Positions 35,498 through 45,766 of a stretch of DNA of 64,000 nucleotides are shown here, piece after piece. Every line of letters starts with the position of its first letter. The stretch's first letter is position 1. The DNA lies in NCBI RefSeq assembly GCF_020921035.1, contig NC_063155.1:20975311-21039310 (forward strand), given 5' to 3'. Made by a program: the position numbers and the translations under genes. A model generated the notes under the pieces. That model was not told where the DNA came from and searched no databases. It worked only from the letters and a program-made list of their open reading frames with translations. This stretch comes from Rhodamnia argentea (Eukaryota > Streptophyta > Magnoliopsida > Myrtales > Myrtaceae).

Positions 35498-35851
35498 CTA
35501 GGATGATGTCCTGGAATGCAAGGCCGCCAAGGCAGCATAGATGCCCCCCTCAATGTTGATCAAGGTCTCGTGCTTCCCTTTCTCCGCAATGACCCCGTTC
35601 TTCACCACCGCTATCAAGTCCGCGCCTTTGATCGTGGACAGCCGGTGCGCCGCCACCACCGTGGTCCTGTTCGCCACGGCTCTGTCCAGCGCGTCTTGCA
35701 CGACGCGCTCGGACTCGGCGTCCCGGGCGCTCGTGGCTTCGTCGAGGAGCAGAATCTTCGGAGCCTTCACCATGGCCCTAGCGATCGCCACCCGTTGCTT
35801 CCGTCCGCCCTAGAGCTGCCCGCCTCGCTCACCGACCGTCGTATCATAACC
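35498..35851 (-). pseudogene. Orphan last exon of an ABCB gene, inactivated
   Basis: Corresponds exactly to the last coding exon of the ABCB gene at 14,091-14,447 (GYDTTVGERG to ALHSRTSS). The signature LSGGQKQR is interrupted by a TAG at 35,810-35,812 and continues GGRKQR; Walker B region reads [15 protein letters not shown] with Leu changed to Arg. The splice acceptor AG that should precede ggttatg is gone (cctacgg). No other ABCB exon is visible within 20 kb on this side. GC content is higher than in the copy 2 exon, suggesting it derives from a different ABCB paralogue. Confidence 0.88.
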
Positions 35852-37556
35852 CCGTAGGTTTCCCCAGGTAGAGTTTTTCAGTGATACTTCAAAATTCATT
35901 TGGACTAATAGTTCTGTTCCTACACTATTGGAAGCATTTGTGTTCACGTTTCCGTAAGGTTGGAATAAACAGAGTGATTACGAGCATCGTCGGCACCACA
36001 CGAGATAGTATTGTCCCATTTTGAAATCAAGGTTCTTCTTCCTTCCGTCGAAGGAAGAAGAATAGGAACTAACCTTGTCTCCCTCCATTGGATCAAACTA
36101 AGAGTCAAGAGAACTCTTCTGACCTCATTTTCCATGTAAATTTTCCTTGCCTGATTCTGAGTCTAGCGTGTGCGTTTGTGAACATTATACGCTTCCCTTC
36201 GAAATCTCGCCTTGTGGGCGGACAGTGCCGTGAGTTATATACTCTGGCGACCTTTCTAAGAGATTGTCTCGTCCTTTAACCCAATTTAACATCCGATGAA
36301 ACAGCTTTGTGGTATATGCCAATAGCATAAATCATTGACAGTTCGGAGAGGTAGAACATGTTTTAGGAGTCGAGACAAGAGTGGAATGGTTCAGAATCTC
36401 TTTGCTTGTGATGGGTTTGATTCGGATTCGATGTTTGGACTAAACTTCAAGAGTTTCATCACTATCTTTATGTTGCCTCATGTTAAAGTATAATATCGAT
36501 TAGGGGCAAAAAGGAATATGGTATAAGCCAAAAGACAACCTCTTTCTACAATTGTCTGTTGCATCATGTATCATCGCAGCTCCTATGGCCATTGTTGCCC
36601 TGTGCTAGTGTTCGGAGAGGTAGAACATGCTTCGAGAGTCGAGACAAAAGTGGAACAGCTCGGAATCTCTTTGCTTGTGATAGATTTGATTTAGATTCGA
36701 TGTTTGGACTAAACTTCAAGAATTTCATTACTATCTTTATGTTGCCTCATGTTAAAGTATAATATCGATTAGGGGCAAAAAGGAATCTGGTATAAGCCGA
36801 AAGACAACCTCTTTCTACAATTGTCTGTTGCATCATGTATCATCGCGGCTCCTATGGCCATTGTTGCCCTGTGCTATTGTTCAAGGTAAGCTTGAGCGGA
36901 TGTCGCGACCATCCCTGTACAATGGTTGAGCATCCGATACAATGGTCGATCGCCTCTAGGCTCTGCAACTGATTCAAGCCTTGTGTCGCATTGGTATCGT
37001 ATCGGGTTAGGTCCATCATAAGTACCACACGTTCATTATTCATGTCAAAATTTTGATATCCAAATAGATTTAAGAGATCATATGAGATACTACGTTTAAT
37101 ATATTTATAATATGAAGTCTGGTGTATAATTATATTAAATTGTATTTGGATGTGTATAAATAAGTCTAAAGATTAACCAAACGTATGGTTTTTACCCAAA
37201 AAAAAAATTTGTTAATCAGTGTGAAAAATGTGGAGTGTCGTATAATATACGTGTCAAGAAAAATGTCAATCTGCAGACGACACGTTTGCTATTCTCGTAT
37301 TTTGCGAACGGTGTCTGAAAACTTTGCCAGCCTCAATAAAGTTGCTCCGAAGAAACTATTCTTCTTCTTGGGTTCGATTACAAAATCCATTTTACGGCAA
37401 CGAAATTCAAATGCCGTGAGACGAGGAAGAAGGACCAAGATGCCCCTTTTGCCGTGAGAGTGAGTGAGCACTCGCTCCCACCGGTGCTTCTTCCTCTCCT
37501 TCTCCTTCACCAGCCTCCTCGAGAGCCGGAAGAAGACAAGACACCCCATCGTGGCC
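35852..37556. other. Intergenic, including a two-unit tandem repeat
   Basis: 36,341-36,878 is a tandem duplication described separately. 37,080-37,440 is AT-rich and then becomes GC-richer, and probably contains the TGD4 promoter and leader. No other gene is recognised. Confidence 0.5.
36341..36878. repeat. Tandem duplication, two 269-bp units
   Basis: Units at 36,341-36,609 and 36,610-36,878 both begin gttcggagaggtagaacatg and end attgttgccctgtgctat. They share most positions, differing by scattered substitutions and no obvious indel. No protein or RNA identity recognised. Confidence 0.93.
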
Positions 37557-40500
37557 ATGACGACGATGAAGAAGCTCCGGTGGGCCATGGACGGCGGCTT
37601 CTGGGACCTCGACGTCTCCACGCCCGTCACCCTCGACGGACTGGCCCGACCCGTGCCCGGGAACCCGCTCCCCTTGGGCCTATCCAGAGGGACCCGCCTC
37701 TCTCGGCCCAAGCAGATCGACTTCATGCAGCGTTTCATGGTCGCCCCTTTCGTCCCATCTTTCGCCGGCGGCTCCGGGTTCGCTCTCGAGAGGGTTCTTA
37801 CCGTTCCCTTTGGAGAGAACTGGTAATATTTTTTTCTTGTTGTTGATATGTGTCTTTATCTTGTTTCAATTGCTAATGAGATGGACCATGATTGTGTTCG
37901 CTTGTTGTCGCCCTCATTTTCCGTGGGCATACATGGGTGGTATTTGTGGCGAAAGTGAGCTTCTTTTCAGGAATTGCTACTGGAAATCCTTGGCTACTTT
38001 TGTAGCTTCATTTTTTATTTGATTATGTAATGAGTGGAGCTGCATTTGTGATGGGATCATAGTTTCCATGATTCGAAGTTTTAAGTAGTCTTTGGAAACA
38101 GATGCTAGTTTTCAATAGGTTCTTTTTATGCCAGATACCAATTTCAAGTAGATTTTGTGGTTTTTTGTCTTCCTTTTTTCGATGCAATCATGTCCCTTTA
38201 GGTGATTAGATTTTGGGTCCTTCGAATATTCTGCTACACGCCTGAACCACGCATAAATCATTTCCTTTGTCCCCCTAACCTGATCCACTGATGTGTTAGA
38301 TGCAATAGTAAGAGTATAGTCATATTATGTATCTCACCAATCAGAAGAGGACAAAGATTCTAGCATCCGAACAGGTAAATATGTAGTCTAATTGCATGCC
38401 ACCAATTTCATGTAATTTACTTTCAAGGTGTCACCTGTGCTTCTTGTGTCAATCTTGATGGTGTCTTTTTGCTTGGTGATGAACTCGGTGGTCAGATGTT
38501 TGTGTTGACCGATGCTCCGGAACTTGAAGTTATGCAGGTTTGCTACTTTATTAGGTCAGTTCAATCTTCAGAAGTTCGTATCGTCTGTCAAAGAAAAGGG
38601 GCTATTGCAAGAGCAGGACCCCACTTGGTGGCGAGGCATCGGGAGGCATCTACGGGATAAATCTTTGTACGCATTGAATTTTTGCTCAGAGATGCTGTTA
38701 ACGCCCGAAGATACACTGCTTGTTAGCTTAGAAGAGTATGGTGACGAGAGGATGCCTCGCAGGAAGGCAGTGTTTCATCACAAGGCAAGTTTAATGAGCG
38801 ACCTAGTCATATATTTAGAGATTTCAGTTGTCAAATAGAACTCTCAATTATAAATGGAAAACATAATTTCTTGACTTGTGAGTAGTAGATCAGTTCAAAT
38901 TTTTAAGGGTATGGGAAGTGCTAAAATATTTTAGAACGCGTTAAATCCATGTAGTGTAGGCAAAATACAAGGCAATTTGAGGTGGTAATACATCTTGTTT
39001 TGTTTGCAGTTTCCACATCACAATTTGCTGGTAGAAGCATTCTCCCCGGGACTTTTTGTTAGTAAGGATGGTACTTACTGGGATGTCCCACTTTCAATTG
39101 CTTTTGATCTCGCGTCTGTTGCTTCTGACGCTGGTACCAGTTATCATCTATCAATGAACCAAAACTCGGGTTCATTGAGGCAGTATGAAGGTAATGAAAC
39201 AACACCTACTCACAGAGTACCTGCCACGCTTCTCCCTGGAACTGCCCTTAAAGGTGCTTTTTCATTCAAGAAGAACATTGATTTATGGAGAAGTAAAGCC
39301 ACAAAGTTGAAGCTAGTGCAACCATATGATGTTTTTCTCTCAAATCCCCACGTTTCTGCATCAGGAATTGTTGGTGAGATACTGGCTTTAGCCTGTTAAA
39401 TCAGACTTATCTAATAATCTATCGTTCTTCATGTTATGTCAGTTTGGTCTTTTCCCTCTGCAAAAAAGGAGTGAGTGAGATTGATTACCTGCAATATCAA
39501 GTTGGTGTTGAGTGCACTTGTTTTCTCTAAAGAATTGTATGATTTAGTGATTTTCTGTTCTTCAGAAAAAAATGTTGCCATTCGCCATATTATTAAAATC
39601 ATTTGCAAGGTGACCTTGTACAAGCATTTTTCTTTGGGTCATTTGCAAGGTGACCCCTCCATAGTCATTTTTTAGCCAACCAGAGTCCCTGTACTTTCAC
39701 ATGCAGTTCGAAAACCATTTCCATCCAACTTCTTTCAGGCCTTGGGACGGATATTTGTGACACGTTAAGTTTAGGTAGTTCTGTTTATCTGACATCCGTT
39801 CTCCATATCTTCATCCAATAAGGACAAGTTATGCGTGGAGTATAGTCATGTCATATGTTAGATTTGGGACAAAATTATTGTTTTGGGGCTATAACCTCTT
39901 CAGTTTATGATCAGGTTATCTTCCTTTCTTAGGTGATTTGAAGTTGTATTTTATTTATTAAGACTTGGTTTTATCCATTTCTGAACAGGTGCTGCTGTGA
40001 CAGCCTCTTTCGGGGATAATGCAGCAACGTCTCATGTAGCAGATATATCACAGGATCATATGGGAATCTGCTTTAATGCTCCTGCAATAAAATCCTCCCT
40101 AAAAGGCGATGTTTTTGCAGCTGTTGCATTTACTGCTCAGCATGGCAACTTCCAGAGGCTTTTCCTAGATCTTACCCGTTTCCACGCCTGCCTAGATTTT
40201 CCTTCTGGTTCCAAGTTTTTAACTGGTGCTGTGCATTTAGCTCAAGATTTTCTAAATTCTCAAAGGCCAAACCTAGAGACACTACAGGCAATTTGTCCTA
40301 ATGCGACCCTTTCTCTTCAGCAGCAGGTACATGCATTCTTTATATGTACTAGTATCCATTTGTATGCAAGATAGCTGAAATTGGCCATGAAGGATTTTCG
40401 TTCTACCAATGCTTTTGTCATCTTCTTTGTCATACCTTTTTCTCTCCATCTATCGTCTTCTGCTTGGGAAAACAGACACTTTTTGTTTGGACACTTTGTC

Positions 40501-41278
40501 TGCGACATAGAGGAGGGACTTATTTTAAATGTGCTGTGCGAAGTCCTAAATGTGTATTTTTTTTCATTTGGTTAGGAGTGAGTTTATTTTTAAATGTGCT
40601 GTGTGAAGTCCTAAATGTGTATTGAAGGGGGGCATAAGTCTGTACAAGAGATAACTCCTCTTATATGAGAGTGAATACTTGGGCGGAGTGGTCCATTAGA
40701 TCTGGTCCTGGTTCTGGAAAAAAAAAAAAGGTATTTAAATTTCTTGGTCGTAATTAAAGTTACTTTCCAGTGAGTTAGCTTAACATAGTTCAAGCAGGAT
40801 GTCTGGAGGAACCTTGGTATCACAATCTTGAAGCATATAACCTAAATACAGTCTCAACCGCTTAATGTGATAGTTATCGCCTATTGAAACCACACTTTGC
40901 AACTTTACATTGTTTTTGACACCTTCTATTTGTAAATGTTTGTGGGAAGGTTGTTATTACAATCCTGAAGAAATCACCTAATGACAATCTCGACTGCATA
41001 ATGAGGGAGTTGTTGCCTTTTTTGAAACCACACTCAGTAACTTTATATTGTTTTTGACACCTGTGACTTGCTTTTCCTAGATTGGTGGACCTTTCAGTGT
41101 CAGAGTTGATTCGAGGGTCTCAGTTGACTTGAAGGACCGGGACCGACCTGTACATATCGATGATTCAGTGTTTGCCGTTGAATACGCTCTGCAGGTTCTT
41201 GGTTCCGCCAAGGCTGTTGCTTGGTACGCCCCGAAGCATAAAGAGTTCATGGTGGAACTGCGATTCTTTGAGACCTAA
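37557..41278 (+). CDS. TGD4: TGD4-like chloroplast lipid-transfer outer-envelope protein
   Basis: 470-aa protein, exons 37557-37822, 38538-38784, 39010-39373, 39989-40326 and 41081-41278; phases fit. Landmarks match TRIGALACTOSYLDIACYLGLYCEROL 4 from memory: GFWDLDVSTPVTLDGLARPVP, GLSRGTRLSRPKQIDFMQRF, LLGQFNLQKFVSSVKEKG, DKSLYALNFCSEMLLTP, the run LTRFHACLDFPSG, and the end LQVL...KEFMVELRFFET. TGD4 is a beta-barrel outer-envelope protein that binds phosphatidic acid and works with the TGD1-2-3 ABC transporter to bring ER-made lipid into plastids. Intron 2 uses a GC donor (aag|gcaagt). An in-frame ATG exists at 37,464, but 37,557 matches the family start and has a purine at -3. Confidence 0.93.
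40518..41070. repeat. Small direct repeats inside TGD4 intron 4
   Basis: Two direct repeats: aaatgtgctgtg(c/t)gaagtcctaaatgtg near 40,528 and 40,592, and a unit of roughly 130-150 bp near 40,822-40,935 and 40,958-41,065, sharing gaaaccacact and ttgtttttgacacct. Probably replication slippage. Confidence 0.7.
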
Positions 41279-42049
41279 CCACAATGACTGCTTTTCTGTT
41301 TGCATTAGAAGGTTGTAGCATTCAAGGGATAGTTCCTATTTCATTCGAGGTGATTTTCTGCAACTTGAAATGAACATGATGATGCTGAGTCCAACCTAGA
41401 AGCATTTGCTCAGCTGTATTCATTGTCAGCTCGAGGTTGATCTTCTGGCTAGCAATTTGGAGTTTTTAAGACGAAAATGTCAAAAGCAAGCTGGAGATAA
41501 GAATGATTCATATCAGGCGTATGGCCAGGGGAAGAAAATTGCTCACAAGTGCCTCAATCTTGGTCAAAGGCTGATTTGCTCTTTCCAAATGTTTATCAAC
41601 CTAATTACTTGTGACCAAAAGAGAAAAATTTATGTCAAACCTCAGAAACTGTAATTGCTTGAACTCTCGCTCCACCACCTTTTACCTTCTCTGTCGGGAC
41701 TGGAAACATTGGCTTTTGTTTAGGAAATGGGTGGCCTAGAATTCCCAGATCTTCAACAAACATGTTTATGACCGCTACCACGACAGATTTTCTTGGCCAC
41801 CTTCTTCGCTTCTGCGCAGAACCTTTTTTTTTTCAACCTATTTCAATCTTTGACAAACTAGAAAATCCTAGTATCATGTAATCACAATTTGCAAGTCCAA
41901 GATAATTCTCAACGAATGCAATGAAGCCTACAGAAATTCCATGTCTTGGTTAATCAAAAGAGAACCACAATCCTCCTCCACTCTGCACGATGATATGGAT
42001 GAACTGAACATTCTGTTCCGATACATAATAAGATGGCATTCTTGTACAG

Positions 42050-42083
<34 letters not shown>

Positions 42084-42398
42084 CTTCAATTACATGAATA
42101 GCATTCTAGAATATATCAGAAGTCCTCGATTCACTTTGTTTGCTTTCAGAATCCCGAGTAGCAATGAATGAGGAACTTGAATGTGAAGCAAAAGTTAATC
42201 CTAGCAAATGGTCATGACATCGGAAATCTGCAGTCGGAAAGAAAACTGTCAAACCTGTACGTGATCAAGCATCCCCAGGGCCATATCAAAATAATCTGGA
42301 ATCAAACTGACAAGACCTCGAATTTTCATTTTGAAGCGCAAATGACCGTCTGCTCGTCACCACTTTGACCAGCAAATCGAACAAAAGATCTGGCCCCT
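41279..42398. other. 3' flanks of TGD4 and TruA, convergent genes
   Basis: The two genes converge here. A (tc)n microsatellite lies at about 42,056-42,082. The rest should be 3' UTRs; no further gene is seen. Confidence 0.5.
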
Positions 42399-45300
42399 CT
42401 AGCAGCATGGAAGCTTGCACTTGCTCACTGTGTGACTCCTTCCCAAACTCTTAGGAGGGCAACCTGATGGAAGCTGCATGTGCTGTTCAATGTAATTGAC
42501 AGCTACAAGACACAGCCCATGAGGTGGGGCAGACAACGAATATTTGGCTAACTCCTTCCGGTCCCGAGATGCTAAAATCATATGAACAATACCAGGAGGC
42601 ATCGCTTCCCTTCCAATTTGTATAAGCAGAGCAACCTTCATATGCAATTGATGATAAGGACTCAGAATTGCACATCCCAACCTCCATGAACAAAGCTAAT
42701 TTTAGCTACTCTTTATTTGCATAAATATATGTTGAACGCGCGGTCATTGTCCTTAAATTCTATTGAACTGTTTCACAGATTCAGTTATCTGATGAATGTA
42801 GTAGAACAAAATATTTAAATCTGGGAGAGGGAGCACTTTCATTTACCATGTTCCGCACTTGTCTATACATAAATCCAGAACCTTCAACCTCTATCTGTAA
42901 AAGAGCTCCCTAACAAAATATTCACAGATAAACAACAATCCTGAAAAATAAAAAGGTAAAAGAAACGATAATGGAGCATAAAACTGCTGTAAAGAGATAG
43001 AATGCTTTCTCGGGTAATTGAGACCCAACCAGCTCAGCAGAAATCTAAATGAGATAGCTATAGATTACCTTTTCGATGACATCAAGACTGAATATATTTT
43101 TGACAGGATTTGGTGCTCGATCATTGCGTGATGCATTTGCAAAAGCAGAAAAATCATGTCTTCCGATAAAATATTTAGCGGCTTCTTTCATTGCTTCTGG
43201 GTTTAGCTTGTAAGTACTGCGATAAGCATAGCATCGCAGAAACGGGTCCATGACAGTATCATTGTATATTTTGTAGTGATAAATCTTGCTTCTCGCGGAA
43301 AATCTGGCATGAAATTCAGGCACTGCAGGGCTAATCTCTCTTACACGGATATCAGATGGAAGAAGACCATTAAGAGCAGCATGGAGGGTATCCAAGCTGT
43401 CATAATTAAATGGTGTGACAAAGTGTGCTACCTGAAAAATCAACGACCAGAAAGTTTGTCCTTGACCTTTGATGGGTTGATTGTGTTTTAACTTCATTAG
43501 CACAAGAATGCCTGACCTGACCCCAGGCATGAACTCCTGCATCTGTCCTGCCTGCACCAACCAGATGGAGATCCTCCCTTTCCACCTTTGTGATTCGAGT
43601 CAAAGCTTTTTCCATGATACATTGTATAGTGGGTGGAGATTGCTGATATTGCCAGCCTGTTAGTGAAGTGACAGTACTATAAGCAAAAGCATTACCGAGG
43701 GAGAGAGATCATGGTCATTCACTGATGTAGTCAAGTAAGAACGGGTATAACTGACTGAAATGTTCTCAAGGGCAATCATGTCAGCCAAAATTACAGATCT
43801 CATCGTTAGAATGTCCAATCCTACAATCAACTAGCCATCAGCAATCCTAGTAGCTTCAGAATTATATGTTAGTAGGGACGGACAAGAAATCAAGAGTAAG
43901 GTTATGGAATCTTGAAGGATTGAGCACCACCAAAATTGCTTGGCTTCAAATTAGGCTTTCTCAGCAACATTTGACTAAAGTTAGGCCCAATTTCTCATGA
44001 ATCAACACCCTTATACGCTTGAGATCATTTCTTAGGGCAACATTGACAGATTAGGGCATATTAATCAAAATAACAGATTCTCCTAGCGACTGGTAAGATC
44101 ATGAGGTTGACTGAGACTGTTGTAACAAGTAACGACAAAGGCTGTCAACCAATTGCCATCTTCTTTGCCTGCTCAACACAATCAGCAGCATCATTTTGCA
44201 TTGGGGCTTTCTCTTTCCCAACTTATTCGCTAGCTGTTAAGAAATGACAACACATCTTTGGACTTTGGCAATTTTAAGCTCTGTTTTCCATTACCGGAAT
44301 TTCAAATTTGTTGTTTACCGTAGTTTTCGGGGAGTTATTGTAGTAGAATATTAAGCAGGCTTTTAGATATTTGTTAAATCAATTGAGTTAAATCCTTATT
44401 GAAGTCCCATGTTGTGTTTATATTTGCTTAGATATAGCTATTCTCTTAAGTTGGAGAGACAGAATGCAAGAATTCAAATGTTGAGTTCTCTAGAAGGACA
44501 TCTACTTAACGAGCTAAACAGCCATCTCGAGAAATGCTAAAATTTTACAGTTTACGTGATAACATGCTGAGCTCGTACAATCTCATGATTTCCTGCGTTA
44601 GATTCTCGATAACCCCAAAAACAGACTACGCGGGGTGGAATTTAACAATATCGTGACGGATGCATTCTACCATCAATATCTAACACATGAAACCAACTGC
44701 ACACAGAAATATCCCACACAAAGATTTTTTATCTTCGAAACTAAATGTATAATTGTGATTTACAGCTAAAGACCGAAATGTACAATATAGGATGATGACT
44801 CCTCCAGTTTAATGAAAAGACTATTGAAGAATTGTAAACGACATTTTAAAAGCTTATGTTTTGCAGAAATGGAGAAACTAATGGTATCCTCATTTTAGCT
44901 CCTCCAAGCTCTGATTCAATGTCTTAAAAGTTTCTAATGAGCTCAACTGGGTGTGCTAGCAAAAGATCGAATCTTCAGGATGGCGAAACTACATATATCA
45001 GCATAAAACACACAGCTACTTTTTTCCCTGTAATTGCTTATTCCGTCCAAACTATACCCGAACAACATCGAAGGACAACCAAAAAAGGAAAACGGAAAAA
45101 ACTAAATCAAACACACAATTCCATTCCGTACAACCCCTCCCCTACCCCTCGTCATTCTCAAAAAATGTTCATCGCTATATTATCCCCACATTATTCAGTA
45201 TGATCAAAGCAAGAAGAAAGCAGAAACCTCGTATCATTGCACCAATCACGCTCACACACAAAAATAAATGAATAAATAAATAATTGCACAGGGAGCCAAC

Positions 45301-45766
45301 AGCTAGTCAGCGAGAACAACGCAGATACATGCCCATGAGCAAGATTCGACACTCGTTATCACTGAGACAAAACATCAAACATCTGGAGGCAAGAAAGCCG
45401 GGACCTGCGTAGTGGGTGCCGTCGTACGCTATCACCAAACGCCACTTGTACCCCGTTACACTCGGCTTCCCCTAGCAATGGAAATCCACCCGAACATCAG
45501 CTCCACGTGCAGGTGCAGTGCGACACAAACAAGCATGCCCACAGATACAGAGAGAGCCAGAGAGGGGAGCAAACCACGTTGACGTTGTCGCTTGTGGTTG
45601 AAGAGGAATTGCCATTGAGGTGCAGAGGAGCTGGAAGGCCCACTGCATGACTCATCCTCAAGCTCAACATCCACAACTCCCCCACGAGACACGGATGACC
45701 GGCGGGGAAGACGAATGCCACTCCGCCAGAACAGACTGGTCTTCGATTCTTCAACACGAGAGACAC
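42399..45766 (-). CDS. TruA-type tRNA pseudouridine synthase
   Basis: Converts uridine to pseudouridine in tRNA. Exons, right to left: a first exon that may be 45766-45578 (inferred), then 45471-45405, 43656-43517, 43431-43069, 42909-42847 and 42635-42399, whose phases fit. Motifs: YKWRLVIAYDGTHYAG spliced to GWQYQQSPPTIQC, catalytic motif GAGRTDAGVHAWGQ with the nucleophilic Asp, FHARFSARSKIYHYKIYN, GRHDFSAFANASR, VEGSGFMYRQVRNM and PPHGLCLVAVNY. About 352 aa if the inferred start at 45,766 is right. The DGT exon is only 67 nt, lies behind a 1.75-kb intron and is too short for an ORF search. The first exon rests only on a fitting donor (aac|gtgg) and phase, so the N-terminus and targeting remain uncertain. 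Confidence 0.85.

Noticed and set aside
45456-45692. Minus-strand 78-aa ORF starting MSRGGVVDVELEDE as an independent gene
   Set aside because: It overlaps the inferred TruA first exon in another frame and shows no family motif. It may be an alternative start for TruA but not a separate gene.
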